DNA from: Cypionkella sinensis
Lineage (GTDB): Bacteria; Pseudomonadota; Alphaproteobacteria; Rhodobacterales; Rhodobacteraceae
Reading direction: 5' to 3'
Assembly (NCBI RefSeq): GCF_042646385.1
Contig: NZ_JBHRTO010000001.1
Span: 2,604,001 to 2,668,000, forward strand
Length of the DNA stretch: 64,000 nt
The position numbers and the translations under genes are program-made. Shown here in pieces: positions 25,806-34,521 of the stretch (position 1 is the first letter of the stretch; every line of letters starts with the position of its first letter). The notes beneath the pieces were generated by a model. The model saw only the letters and a program-made list of their open reading frames with translations, had not been told where the DNA came from and made no database searches.

Positions 25806-26653
25806 CCGGATTTTCGCCCCTGCCTGATCTGCTTCTGGAACCCTTGGTCCGCGCCGCGCTGATCGAAGACCTTGGCCCGAATGGCGATGTCACCACCCGC
25901 TCGGTGATCCCGGCCAGCACGCGCTATCGTGCAAAGCTGAACGCGCGCGAGGCCGGGGTGTTGTCGGGGATGCAACTGGCCGCGATTGCCTTCCGGCTGG
26001 TGGACCCGGCGCTGGTGGTGACGCAGCATCGCCCCGATGGCAGCGCCTGCGCGCCCGGCGATCTGCTGATGGAGATCGAGGGCGCTGCGGCTTCGATCCT
26101 GTCGGCCGAGCGGATTGCGCTGAACTTCGCCGGGCGGCTTTCCGGCATCGCCACGCTGAGCGCGGCCTTTGTGACACAAGCGGCAGGCACGGCTGCGCGC
26201 ATCACCTGCACCCGCAAGACCACGCCGGGGCTGCGGATGGTGGAAAAGGCGGCGGTAGCGCATGGCGGCGGTTTCAACCACCGCTATGGCCTGTCGGATG
26301 CGATCCTGATCAAGGACAATCACATCGCGGCAGCAGGAGGCATTGCGGCGGTTCTGACGGCGGCACGGGCGCGCGTATCGCATATGATGAACGTCGAGAT
26401 TGAGGTCGATACCTTGGCGCAACTGGCCGAGGTTCTGGCAGTCGGCGGCGCAGATGTGGTGTTGCTAGATAACATGGACACGCCGACCCTGCGGCAGGCG
26501 GTTGAGATGGTGGCGGGGCGTTTGGTGACAGAAGCCTCGGGCAATATGGCGCTGCCGCGGATCGCCGAAGTCGCTGCGACCGGGGTCGATTACATCTCGG
26601 TCGGTGCGCTGACCCATTCCGCGCGCACGCTGGATCTGGGTTTGGATTTTTAA
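25802..26653 (+). CDS. nadC: Nicotinate-nucleotide diphosphorylase (carboxylating) NadC
   Basis: A 283-residue quinolinate phosphoribosyltransferase that makes nicotinate mononucleotide from quinolinate and PRPP. Features are ALIEDLGPNGDVTTRSVIP, LNFAGRLSGIATLSAAFV, TRKTTPGLRMVEKAAVAHGGGFNHRYGLSDAILIKDNH and the C-terminal VDYISVGALTHSARTLDLGLDF. The full family length is present. It is translationally coupled to nadB through ATGA and is followed by an intrinsic terminator. Confidence 0.95.
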   Translation: MTGFSPLPDLLLEPLVRAALIEDLGPNGDVTTRSVIPASTRYRAKLNAREAGVLSGMQLAAIAFRLVDPALVVTQHRPDGSACAPGDLLMEIEGAAASILSAERIALNFAGRLSGIATLSAAFVTQAAGTAARITCTRKTTPGLRMVEKAAVAHGGGFNHRYGLSDAILIKDNHIAAAGGIAAVLTAARARVSHMMNVEIEVDTLAQLAEVLAVGGADVVLLDNMDTPTLRQAVEMVAGRLVTEASGNMALPRIAEVAATGVDYISVGALTHSARTLDLGLDF

Positions 26654-26672
26654 CCACAGCACCCAAGGCGCT

Positions 26673-26707
26673 GCCTGCCCGCCGCCAAGGCGACGGGCAG
26701 GCTTTTG
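26673..26707 (+). terminator. Intrinsic terminator of nadABC
   Basis: GCCTGCCCG (26673-26681) pairs with CGGGCAGGC (26694-26702) around a 12-base loop and is followed directly by TTTTGT on the plus strand. It lies about 20 bases after the nadC stop and before the stop of the convergent RTX gene. Confidence 0.75.
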
Positions 26708-28726
26708 TCACAGCAGCACGTCAGAAGCGGTCAAACTGGTTACGCCGGACAACTGGATTTCAAAATCCTGCACGCCATCGCCGTTCACGTCGCCACGCAG
26801 CAAGACATTCGCTCCACTGACGCTGTACCACACCGCATTGGCCGCCGCCGTGGTGCCGCCCCAGGCAAAAACCTGATTGCCCGCAACGGCCGCATTGGCA
26901 TCTATGCCTGAAAGATCAATATCATCGGTGCCTGACACGAATTCGAAGATCACATCGCGCGCTGCGCCAATGGCGCTGTCGGTGATGGCGGTAAAGACAA
27001 AGGTATCCGTCGCGCCATCGTTCGCGCCACCATACTGCAAATCGCGACCCGAGCCGCCAATCAAACGATCTGCCCCGGCGCTGCCATAAAGCAGATCATT
27101 GCCGGCGCCACCGCGCAAAGTATCGTCGCCTGCGCCACTTTGCAGTCTGTTGGCATTGCTGTTGCCGGTGAGATCATCATTACCGCTGCCGGTCAGCAAG
27201 TTCTCGATGTAGCGCAACGTGTCGGTGCCATAGCCGGTCACCTGTGCCGTGCCCAGCGCAAGGCTGACGGTGGCCGCTGCACTGCCGACAAATACGGCGG
27301 TGTCATTGCCGCCGCCGCCGTCCAGCGTGTCATTGCCCGCGTCGTTTTGCAGCCGGTCATCGCCCAGCCCACCTGTCAGGCTGTCATTGCCCGCGCCACC
27401 GACAAGGCTATCATTGCCTGATCCACCATCCAGCCGATCATTGCCGTTTCCACCATAAAGACTGTCGTTGCCATCACCACCGTTGATTACATCTGCAAAG
27501 CGTGTGCCGGTGAAATTGTCATGCCCTCCGCCCAGGGTCACATCCAACGCCGAGCGCGGATCGACGATGCGGGTGGCGGTGATGAAATCTGACCCGCTGG
27601 GGGTCAGCGCCCGGTAGCTATAAACCAGCCTGCCATCCGGCAATTCGCTGACCGAGTTGATCGAGCCCGACAACAATCGGATGCCATTATAGCTTTCCTG
27701 CTGGTCGTAAACCGTGATGATCTCACTCGCCGGGGTGCCGTTGGCGTTGTAGATGCGCATGACATCGCGGTGTTGATAGACCTCGCTTTCGGGCCCCGTG
27801 TTCCACGTCACCACAAAGCGCCCGTCACTCAGCGCGGTGATCGTCGAACTGCGGTGTTCAGAAAAAATGTCATCCGACACCGTGAACACCCCACCAGAAG
27901 TCGAGCCATCCGCATTCAGCACCTGCCCCCGCACGATCGAGCCGTGGTTATAGGGCGGCGTCTTGCTGGTATCCGTCCATGTCACTGCAAGCCGGCCATC
28001 GTCGAGTTCTTCGATCCTGACGTTGCGAAAACCGCTGCCGGTTGTCACAGTGATCGGCCCGCCCATCGGGTTGCCGACATCGGAATAGCGCTGCACGCTG
28101 ATGACGGTATTCGGCGCAGAGCCTGCCACCAGCACCTGCGCGAAACCATGCGCGCCGAATGCAGTGATTGCGCCCGTGGTGCGCTGGTCGATGGCGTTGC
28201 TCAAGATCTGCTCACTGCCGCTTGTGGTGCCATTGGAATTATAGGCGCGCAGCCGCACGGTGTTGTCGGCGCTGTTCGCCCAGACCACGGCAAAGCGACC
28301 ATCTTCCAGTTCCACAATCGTCGACAGCGACTGATCGCCATTCGGCACGCTGGGCGCTGCGATTTCGCCACCCACCTTATTGCCCGCCGCATCGAACATC
28401 TGAAACCGCACCGTGGTGCCGCTGAAATCCGGAGCGGTGGCGCTGCTGTCTGTCCAACCCACCACAAAATTGCCATTGGCAAGCTGAGTGACTTCGACTT
28501 CCTTCTGCGCGCCGAAGGTGGTGGTGTTGACCTGCGCTGCCGAGGTCAGACTGCGGCCGTCGGCGGTAAACTGGCGGATGAACACCTCGCCACTGCCGCC
28601 CCAGGATTCCGACACCAGCAACAGATTGCCGTTTTGCAGCGTGATCGACGCGCCCATCCATTCGCTGCTGTTGCCGGGCAGAATGTCCATGGTTTTGAAA
28701 CCGGCGGTAATCGTGGGGGTGAACAT
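26708..28726 (-). CDS. Secreted RTX-type calcium-binding protein with repeat N-terminal half
   Basis: A 672-residue protein. The first two-thirds carries repeated units of 50-60 residues ending in motifs such as NGNFVVGWTD, DGRFAVVWAN, DGRLAVTWTD and DGRFVVTWNT, suggesting a beta-propeller-like fold. From about residue 420 there are nonapeptide calcium repeats (GGDGNDSLYGGNGNDRLDG and several more), then an M10-peptidase-type C-terminal domain (ATDTFVFTAITDSA... FEIQLSGVTSLTASDVLL). There is no N-terminal signal peptide, so export is probably by a type I system via the C-terminus. The ATG at 28726 has AGAGGA upstream. No catalytic motif was seen. Confidence 0.87.
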   Translation of the reverse strand: MFTPTITAGFKTMDILPGNSSEWMGASITLQNGNLLLVSESWGGSGEVFIRQFTADGRSLTSAAQVNTTTFGAQKEVEVTQLANGNFVVGWTDSSATAPDFSGTTVRFQMFDAAGNKVGGEIAAPSVPNGDQSLSTIVELEDGRFAVVWANSADNTVRLRAYNSNGTTSGSEQILSNAIDQRTTGAITAFGAHGFAQVLVAGSAPNTVISVQRYSDVGNPMGGPITVTTGSGFRNVRIEELDDGRLAVTWTDTSKTPPYNHGSIVRGQVLNADGSTSGGVFTVSDDIFSEHRSSTITALSDGRFVVTWNTGPESEVYQHRDVMRIYNANGTPASEIITVYDQQESYNGIRLLSGSINSVSELPDGRLVYSYRALTPSGSDFITATRIVDPRSALDVTLGGGHDNFTGTRFADVINGGDGNDSLYGGNGNDRLDGGSGNDSLVGGAGNDSLTGGLGDDRLQNDAGNDTLDGGGGNDTAVFVGSAAATVSLALGTAQVTGYGTDTLRYIENLLTGSGNDDLTGNSNANRLQSGAGDDTLRGGAGNDLLYGSAGADRLIGGSGRDLQYGGANDGATDTFVFTAITDSAIGAARDVIFEFVSGTDDIDLSGIDANAAVAGNQVFAWGGTTAAANAVWYSVSGANVLLRGDVNGDGVQDFEIQLSGVTSLTASDVLL

Positions 28727-28771
28727 GGCAAAATCCTCTTTGTCATCACAGGGCTGTCGCAAGCTTGGCGC

Positions 28772-28927
28772 ATGGTTAAAAGTCAGTCGGGTTCACGCGA
28801 AGGGCTTCTCGACGAACACCCGGATTTCCCCGACGAAGCGCGCTGGACAGAGCAGGCGCAGGCCATGATGATGGAGGCATGTTCGACGCTGCCATGCCCC
28901 TTAAACCAACGGCTGTTTCAGCGCTGA
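28772..28927 (+). CDS. Possible 51-residue small ORF upstream of the sensor kinase
   Basis: The ORF MVKSQSGSREGLLDEHPD... to NQRLFQR starts in the divergent gap and overlaps the kinase start in another frame. It is acidic and Met/Glu-rich in the middle. There is no strong ribosome site and no recognised relative. It may be a leader peptide or chance. Confidence 0.2.
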   Translation: MVKSQSGSREGLLDEHPDFPDEARWTEQAQAMMMEACSTLPCPLNQRLFQR

Positions 28928-29997
28928 CCGGGTCGCGCGCCTTTGGCCGCAACGTGGTCAAGCTGGGGCTGGGCTATGCTGCAACCTATTTCATCGTCGC
29001 CAGCGTGGTCTGGGGATTGGCCGGCTATGATCCGATCGCCACTGCACCCGGCAAGCTGATCGGCATGGTCGGCGATGCGGTTCTGGCCATCGTGATCACC
29101 GTGGTGTTGTGGCGGATGCGGCATATGGCGCTGGGCTACAAGGCGCTGGTCGGCTGTGGTTTGTCGCTGGGGCTGTCGCCGATCTCGGGCCTCGTGGATT
29201 GGGGGTTTCACGCCTATTGTGTCTATCCTGTTCCGGTGCCATTCGATCCGACCATCTTTGCGCAGGTGGTGATGTTTACCACGTCCGAGTTGTTCGGCTG
29301 GTCGTGCCTCTATCTGGCGCTGCAATACAGTGACCACGTCCGTGAGGTAGAACAGCGCGTCGCTGCCATTCGGCAAGAGGCTTTGACAGCCCAGATGCGC
29401 GCGCTGCAATATCAGGTCAATCCGCACTTTCTGTTCAACACCCTCAATTCGGTGGCTGGGCTGGTCGAGGAAAACGCCTCGGCCCAAGCGCATGAGATGT
29501 TGTTGGGTCTGGCCAACTTTTTACGCCATACCGTGACACTGAACCCCGAGGATGAGATCAGGCTGGCCGATGAATTGACCATGCAGTTCAATTATCTGGG
29601 CATCGAAAAAGTGCGGTTTTCAGATCGGATGATCCTGCGCACCGAGATTGAACCGGGGCTGGATGATTTTCTGGTGCCGCCGCTGATCTTGCAGCCCTTG
29701 GTCGAGAATGCGGTGAAATATGGCGTCTCACAGATGCAGGGGCCTGCCGAACTGGTGATTGGCGTGCGGCAAGATCCCAAAGGCACGCTGCGGCTATGGG
29801 TGGAAAATTCGGTGCCACAAAATGGGGCTGCGCAGGCGCGTGGCTTGGGTATCGGGCTGGAGAATGTCGCCCATCGCTTGCAAGCGCGCTGGCCGGGGCA
29901 GAGCAGTTTTACGGCGACGCAACCGAAGCCAGACCGTTTCCGGGTGGAAATGACCATGCCAATGATCTGGGGGCCAATGATCTGGGGGCCCGCGTGA
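28879..29997 (+). CDS. LytS/AlgZ-type sensor histidine kinase
   Basis: A 372-residue membrane kinase with four predicted membrane helices in residues 25-155, then a His_kinase domain. The phosphoacceptor motif is QYQVNPHFLFNTLNSVAGLV, followed by PPLILQPLVENAVKYGV (N box) and RGLGIGLENVAHRL (G box). There is no DHp domain of the usual HisKA type, as expected for the LytS class. The C-terminus ends in MIWGPMIWGPA, made by an exact 15-bp tandem duplication (29961-29990). Its TGA overlaps the GTG of the response regulator. The signal is unknown. Confidence 0.9.
   Translation: MFDAAMPLKPTAVSALTGSRAFGRNVVKLGLGYAATYFIVASVVWGLAGYDPIATAPGKLIGMVGDAVLAIVITVVLWRMRHMALGYKALVGCGLSLGLSPISGLVDWGFHAYCVYPVPVPFDPTIFAQVVMFTTSELFGWSCLYLALQYSDHVREVEQRVAAIRQEALTAQMRALQYQVNPHFLFNTLNSVAGLVEENASAQAHEMLLGLANFLRHTVTLNPEDEIRLADELTMQFNYLGIEKVRFSDRMILRTEIEPGLDDFLVPPLILQPLVENAVKYGVSQMQGPAELVIGVRQDPKGTLRLWVENSVPQNGAAQARGLGIGLENVAHRLQARWPGQSSFTATQPKPDRFRVEMTMPMIWGPMIWGPA
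29961..29990 (+). repeat. Exact 15-bp tandem duplication at the kinase/regulator junction
   Basis: AATGATCTGGGGGCC occurs twice back to back. It encodes the repeated MIWGP of the kinase tail, and the second G-run sits just upstream of the GTG start of the response regulator, where it may serve as ribosome site. The duplication looks recent. Confidence 0.85.
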
Positions 29998-30827
29998 CTT
30001 TGGCCGACGATGCGGTAACGACGGTTCTTGTGGTCGATGACGAACCACTGGCGCGGCGGCGGCTTATCCGCATGTTGCGCCGGATGGATCAAGTGGCCGT
30101 GGTTGGCGAGGCCGCAGATGTGCCGCAGGCGGTCGCCGAGGCCGCGCGGCTGAAGCCTGACCTTTTGTTGCTGGATGTGCAGATGCCGGGCGGCGACGGC
30201 TTTGGCGTGCTGGAAAGTCTGCACGATGCCGCGCCGCAGACGATCTTTGTCACCGCCTTTGATCAGCACGCGCTGCGCGCCTTCGAGGTGGATGCGGTGG
30301 ATTATGTCACCAAACCCGTCGATCCGCTCCGCTTGGCCAAAGCCATCGAACGCGCGGTCGCGGCGATTGCGGCGCGCAAGCTGGCCGCCGAGGTTGCTGC
30401 GCTGACAACAACCGTGTCAGACCTGCGCGCGGGCCTGGCCGATGCCACCGCTCCAAACCCCGCGCTCTGGGTCAAGCAGCGCGGCGGGTTGTTGCGGGTC
30501 GATATTGACGACATTCTTTATGCCACAGCCGAGCGCGACTATGTGCAGTTGCATATGGGCAGCAAAACCTGCCTTTACCCCGACAATATGGCCGCACTGG
30601 AAACCGCGCTGGCCGCGCATGGCTTTGTGCGGGTTCATCGCAGCACGCTGGTCCGGCTGAATGCCGTGCAGAAGGTGCAGCGCGGTGGCGATGGCAAGCT
30701 GGCGTTGCAGATCGGCGATGGCATCAGTCTGCCGGTCGGGCCCACCTATATCGCAAGCCTGCGCAGTCGATTGGGCGCAGGCCTAGTCTGCACTTTCTTG
30801 CAGCCGCGCGCCGCAGACAGTTGCTGA
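29994..30827 (+). CDS. LytTR-family response regulator
   Basis: A 277-residue regulator. The receiver domain (residues 8-125) has VLVVDDEPLARRRL, the phosphoacceptor Asp in LLLLDVQMPGGDGFG, FVTAFDQHALRAFE and the Lys in DYVTKPVDP. A linker and a LytTR DNA-binding domain follow (residues 160-265; VDIDDILYATAERDYVQLHMG, FVRVHRSTLVRLNAVQKVQRGG). The GTG start at 29994 overlaps the kinase stop as GTGA. LytTR proteins bind pairs of short direct repeats; the divergent RTX gene and the Mo-hydroxylase operon downstream are possible targets, with no site identified. Confidence 0.92.
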   Translation: MTLADDAVTTVLVVDDEPLARRRLIRMLRRMDQVAVVGEAADVPQAVAEAARLKPDLLLLDVQMPGGDGFGVLESLHDAAPQTIFVTAFDQHALRAFEVDAVDYVTKPVDPLRLAKAIERAVAAIAARKLAAEVAALTTTVSDLRAGLADATAPNPALWVKQRGGLLRVDIDDILYATAERDYVQLHMGSKTCLYPDNMAALETALAAHGFVRVHRSTLVRLNAVQKVQRGGDGKLALQIGDGISLPVGPTYIASLRSRLGAGLVCTFLQPRAADSC

Positions 30828-30926
30828 CCGCGCCAAGTTCCCGCAGAATGGCCGCAAGACGTGTATCGGATATGGGCGCGCTTGCCGTCGTCTGGCCGAT
30901 CACCCAGCAGCAAGAGCGAGGTCAGA

Positions 30927-31793
30927 ATGCGATTTCACACGCCACAAAGCTTTGAACAAGCCGTAGCGATTGCGGCGGCAGCGGCGGGGCCAACGCGGTT
31001 TCTGGCCGGGGGCACCGATGTGCTGGTGCAGTTGCGCGCCTCTATCGTCACGCCGCAGGATCTGATCGACCTCAAACATATCCCAGGCGTCAAGGACATC
31101 ACCCGCACGTCCGAAGGCGGCTGGCGGATCGGCATCGCGGTATCCGGGGCCGAGCTTGGCCGTCACGCCGGCATCTGCGCCGATTGGCCGGGGGTGGTCG
31201 AGGGGATGCAGCTTGTGGGTTCAACCCAAGTGCAGGGCCGCGCGACGCTGGTGGGCAACCTGTGCAACGGCTCTCCGGCGGCAGATAGCGTGCCGGGGAT
31301 GATGGCGGCAGGGGCCAAAGTGACGGTCATTGGCCCGAATGGCAGCCGCGAAGTCGCGGTCGAGGATATCCCCGCAGGCCCCAGCCGCACCAGCCTGCAA
31401 CCCGGCGAGGTGATCTCTGCCATCACCCTGCCACCGCGCGGGCTGCAAGGCGGTGACGCCTATCTGCGCTTCATCCCCCGCACCGAAATGGACATCGCCG
31501 TGGTCGGTGTGGCGGTAAACCTGCGCCGCGATGGTGCCAAGATCACCGAAGCCCGCGTGGCACTGGGCGCTGTCGGGCCAAAGGTGATGCTGGCCCCGGC
31601 TGCTGCACAGGCGCTCATCGGCTCGACCCTTGATGATGCATCCATGGCCGCGCTTTCCACCGCAGCCATCGCCGCCAGCACACCGATTTCCGACAAACGC
31701 GGCACAGCGACGTTCCGTAAAGACATCGTGGGCGTTCTGGTGCAACGCGCCGCACGCATCGCCTACACCCGCGCCGAAGGAGCCGCCAAATGA
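30927..31793 (+). CDS. Molybdenum hydroxylase FAD subunit (CoxM/XdhB type)
   Basis: A 288-residue FAD-binding subunit that passes electrons from the iron-sulfur subunit to an acceptor. It has RFLAGGTDVLVQLRAS near residue 30 (the AGGT/S-x-L FAD motif), GRATLVGNLCNGSPAADSVP (TxGGN-type motif) and a CO-dehydrogenase flavoprotein C-terminal domain. The ATG at 30927 follows a GAGG site; an in-frame start at 30861 is rejected. It lacks the roughly 40-residue [4Fe-4S] insertion of 4-hydroxybenzoyl-CoA reductases. The stop overlaps the small-subunit start by 4 bp. Confidence 0.9.
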   Translation: MRFHTPQSFEQAVAIAAAAAGPTRFLAGGTDVLVQLRASIVTPQDLIDLKHIPGVKDITRTSEGGWRIGIAVSGAELGRHAGICADWPGVVEGMQLVGSTQVQGRATLVGNLCNGSPAADSVPGMMAAGAKVTVIGPNGSREVAVEDIPAGPSRTSLQPGEVISAITLPPRGLQGGDAYLRFIPRTEMDIAVVGVAVNLRRDGAKITEARVALGAVGPKVMLAPAAAQALIGSTLDDASMAALSTAAIAASTPISDKRGTATFRKDIVGVLVQRAARIAYTRAEGAAK

Positions 31794-32269
31794 GCAAGAT
31801 CCACGTCACCGCCACCGTCAACGGCGATGCGGTCGAATTCCTCGCCGATCCGCGCGATACGCTGCTGGATTGCCTGCGCGATCAGTTGGATCTGACCGGC
31901 ACCAAAGAGGGTTGCGGCACCGGCGATTGCGGGGCCTGTTCGGTGCAACTCGATGGCGTGCTGGTGTGTTCCTGCCTTGTGCTGGGGGCCGAAGCGCAGG
32001 GCAAATCCATCCAAACGGTCGAAGGCCTGTCGAACGGCAACGATCTGCACCCGCTTCAGCGCAAGTTCATCGAACATGCGGCGCTGCAATGCGGCTTCTG
32101 CACGCCGGGAATCCTTGTGGCAGCCAACGCGCTGCTGCAACAAAACCCCGACCCGACCGAATCCGAGGTGCGCTATTGGCTGGCAGGCAACCTCTGCCGC
32201 TGCACCGGCTATGACAAGATCGTGCGCGCTGTGATGGATGCAGGCGCTGAACTGCGGGGGGCAAACTGA
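31790..32269 (+). CDS. Molybdenum hydroxylase [2Fe-2S] subunit (CoxS/XdhC-like)
   Basis: A 159-residue iron-sulfur subunit with a plant-type ferredoxin cluster (GCGTGDCGACSVQLDG...SC, residues about 40-62) and the second cluster in the helical domain (CGFCTPGILVAA and CRCTGYDKI). It carries electrons from the molybdenum site to FAD. The last base of its stop is the first base of the large-subunit start (TGATG). Confidence 0.95.
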   Translation: MSKIHVTATVNGDAVEFLADPRDTLLDCLRDQLDLTGTKEGCGTGDCGACSVQLDGVLVCSCLVLGAEAQGKSIQTVEGLSNGNDLHPLQRKFIEHAALQCGFCTPGILVAANALLQQNPDPTESEVRYWLAGNLCRCTGYDKIVRAVMDAGAELRGAN

Positions 32270-34521
32270 TGCCGAAGGATGATCTGAAAACCGCCTACCG
32301 CCTGATCGGCACCCGCCCCAACCGCCCCGACGGGCTGGACAAGGTGACAGGCCGCGCCCGCTATGGCGCCGACATTTCCGCGCCGGGTATGCTGCACGCC
32401 GCCGTGGTGCGCTCGCCCCACGCCCATGCCCGCATCATCCGCATTGATGCCTCCAAGGCGCTGGCGCTGGAAGGCGTCAAGGCCGTTGTCACCCGTGCCG
32501 ATTTCCCCACCGGGCTGACCGGCGAGGATTGGAACCTGCAAGAAAACACCATGGCGGGCGATGTCGCCCTCTATGACGGCCACACCGTTGCCGCCGTCGC
32601 CGCCACCTCGAAACTGCTGGCACAGGATGCCGCCAAGCTGATCGAGGTTGAATACGAAGTGCAGCCGCATGTCATCGACGTCGATGCCGCGATGCAGCCC
32701 GATGCCCCAGTGATCCGCGCCGGCACCGCTGACCATTCGGTGCCCGAAGGCATGCACCCGAATGTGGTGAAATACATCGAGTTCGGGCATGGCGACATGG
32801 AGGCAGGCTTTGCCGCCGCCGATCTGGTGCGCGAACAATCCTACAAGACCGAGGCCACCCATCAGGGCTATATCGAACCGCATGCCTGCCTTGGCCAGAT
32901 GGGCGCGGATGGCAAGGGTGAGATGTGGGTTTGTACCCAAGGCCAGTGGTATATCCGCCGCATGTGCTCGGCGGTGCTGGGCACCGATGCCTCGCAACTG
33001 CGCGTGACGCCGACCGAAATCGGCGGCGGCTTTGGTGGGAAGACCACCATCTTCATGGAGCCTCTGGCGCTTGCCCTGTCGCGCAAGGCAGGCGGGCGTC
33101 CGGTGAAACTGGTGATGAGCCGCGCCGAAGTGCTGCGCGCCACCGGGCCGACCGCTTCGGCCTCGATGGATGTCAAAATGGGCATGAAGGCCGATGGCAC
33201 CATCACCGCCGCCTCGGTGAATTTCCGGATGCAGGGCGGCGCGTTCATCGGCTCTTCGCCAGTGGGTGAGGCTTTGTCTTGCGCCCTTGCCTGCTACACC
33301 GTTCCAGCGGTGTTCCATCAGGGCTACGAAGTGCTTGCCAACCGCCCGAAAGCCGCCGCCTACCGCGCGCCCGGCTCGCCGATGGCGGCCTTCGCGGTCG
33401 AAAGCTTGCTGGATGAGATGTGCCACGAGCTTGGCCTTGATCCGCTCGCCGTGCGCCTGAAAAACGCTGCGCGTGAAGGGGCGAAGGCCAGCTATGGCCC
33501 CACCTACAACCGCATCGGCCTTGTGGAAACGCTTGAGGCGACGATGGCCCATGCCAACCTGCAAGTGCCGCTTGGCCCCAATCAGGGCCGTGGCTCGGCG
33601 GCAGGGTTCTGGTTCAACCATGGCGGCGAAACCTCGGTTTCCTTGGCGATTGGTGAAGACGGCACGGTGACGGTTTCGGTCGGCACCCCGGATATTGGCG
33701 GCAGTCGCGCCTCGCTGGGCATGATGACAGCCGAAACGCTGGGCATTGCTTACGAGGCCGTGCGGGTCAATATCGTTGAAACCGGGGCCTTGGGCGTGAA
33801 CGAACCCACCCATGGCAGCCGCGCCACCTTTGCCAGCGGTCTGGCAGCCGTCGAGGCCGCCAAGCAGGCGATCACCCAGATGTGCGCCCGTGCTGCGGCA
33901 GAATGGGGGATTGATCCCGAGGCTGTCGAATGGCTTGATGGTGCTGCCGTGCCCGCTGGGCCAAACGCAGGCAAATTCCCCCCGATGAGCATTGCCGAAA
34001 TCGGTGCGAAAATGGGCAGCACCGGGGGGCCGATCTCGGGCCATCACGAGGTGACAGCGGGCGGTGTCGGGGCCAGCTTTGGCGCGCATGTAGTGGATGT
34101 CGAGGTCGATCCAGAAACGGGGCGCACCACTGTTCTGCGCTATCTGGTGGTGCAGGATGCGGGCCGCGCCATCCACCCCGCCTATGTCGAAGGCCAGTAT
34201 CACGGCGGTGCTGTGCAGGGCATCGGCTGGGCGCTGAACGAGGAATATGTTTACGGCGCTGACGGTCGGCTGCAAAACACGGTGTTCCTTGATTACCGCA
34301 TCCCGGTCGCTTCCGATCTGCCGATGATCGACACGGTGATCGTCGAAGTGCCGAACCCCGGCCATCCCTACGGTGTGCGCGGTGTCGGCGAAACCGGCAT
34401 CACGCCGCCCTTGCCTGCGCTGGCCAATGCGATTGCTGCGGCCACGGGTGCGCGCCTGCGCAGCCTGCCGATGTCGCCGCCCAAGGTTCTGGCGGCGATC
34501 AAGGCCAAGGCGCATGGTTGA
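32269..34521 (+). CDS. Molybdenum hydroxylase large subunit (CoxL/XdhA family), not a form I or II CO dehydrogenase
   Basis: A 750-residue molybdopterin-binding catalytic subunit with VTGRARYGADISAPGMLHAAVVRSPHAHARI at the N-terminus, the Mo-cofactor segment EIGGGFGGKTTIFMEPLA and the C-terminal GVGETGITPPLPALANAIAAATG. The active-site loop reads AYRAPGSP. It is neither AYxCSFR of form I nor AYRGAGR of form II CO dehydrogenases, so the substrate is probably an N-heterocycle or aldehyde. A Glu in GVGETG is the expected catalytic residue. No maturation genes (XdhC or CoxD/E/F) are next to it. Confidence 0.9.
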   Translation: MPKDDLKTAYRLIGTRPNRPDGLDKVTGRARYGADISAPGMLHAAVVRSPHAHARIIRIDASKALALEGVKAVVTRADFPTGLTGEDWNLQENTMAGDVALYDGHTVAAVAATSKLLAQDAAKLIEVEYEVQPHVIDVDAAMQPDAPVIRAGTADHSVPEGMHPNVVKYIEFGHGDMEAGFAAADLVREQSYKTEATHQGYIEPHACLGQMGADGKGEMWVCTQGQWYIRRMCSAVLGTDASQLRVTPTEIGGGFGGKTTIFMEPLALALSRKAGGRPVKLVMSRAEVLRATGPTASASMDVKMGMKADGTITAASVNFRMQGGAFIGSSPVGEALSCALACYTVPAVFHQGYEVLANRPKAAAYRAPGSPMAAFAVESLLDEMCHELGLDPLAVRLKNAAREGAKASYGPTYNRIGLVETLEATMAHANLQVPLGPNQGRGSAAGFWFNHGGETSVSLAIGEDGTVTVSVGTPDIGGSRASLGMMTAETLGIAYEAVRVNIVETGALGVNEPTHGSRATFASGLAAVEAAKQAITQMCARAAAEWGIDPEAVEWLDGAAVPAGPNAGKFPPMSIAEIGAKMGSTGGPISGHHEVTAGGVGASFGAHVVDVEVDPETGRTTVLRYLVVQDAGRAIHPAYVEGQYHGGAVQGIGWALNEEYVYGADGRLQNTVFLDYRIPVASDLPMIDTVIVEVPNPGHPYGVRGVGETGITPPLPALANAIAAATGARLRSLPMSPPKVLAAIKAKAHG

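Noticed and set aside
27041..27530. Tandem nucleotide repeats that could be taken for a CRISPR-like array
   Set aside because: They are codons of the nonapeptide GGxGxDxLx calcium repeats in the RTX protein, degenerate at DNA level and without spacers.
29796..29993. N-terminal extension of the response regulator frame upstream of 29994
   Set aside because: It lies within the kinase gene in another frame and has no receiver-domain sequence; the GTG overlapping the kinase stop is the natural start.
32269..34521. Calling the large subunit a CO dehydrogenase (coxL)
   Set aside because: The active-site loop AYRAPGSP is neither of the two described CO dehydrogenase loops, so only a family-level name is justified.
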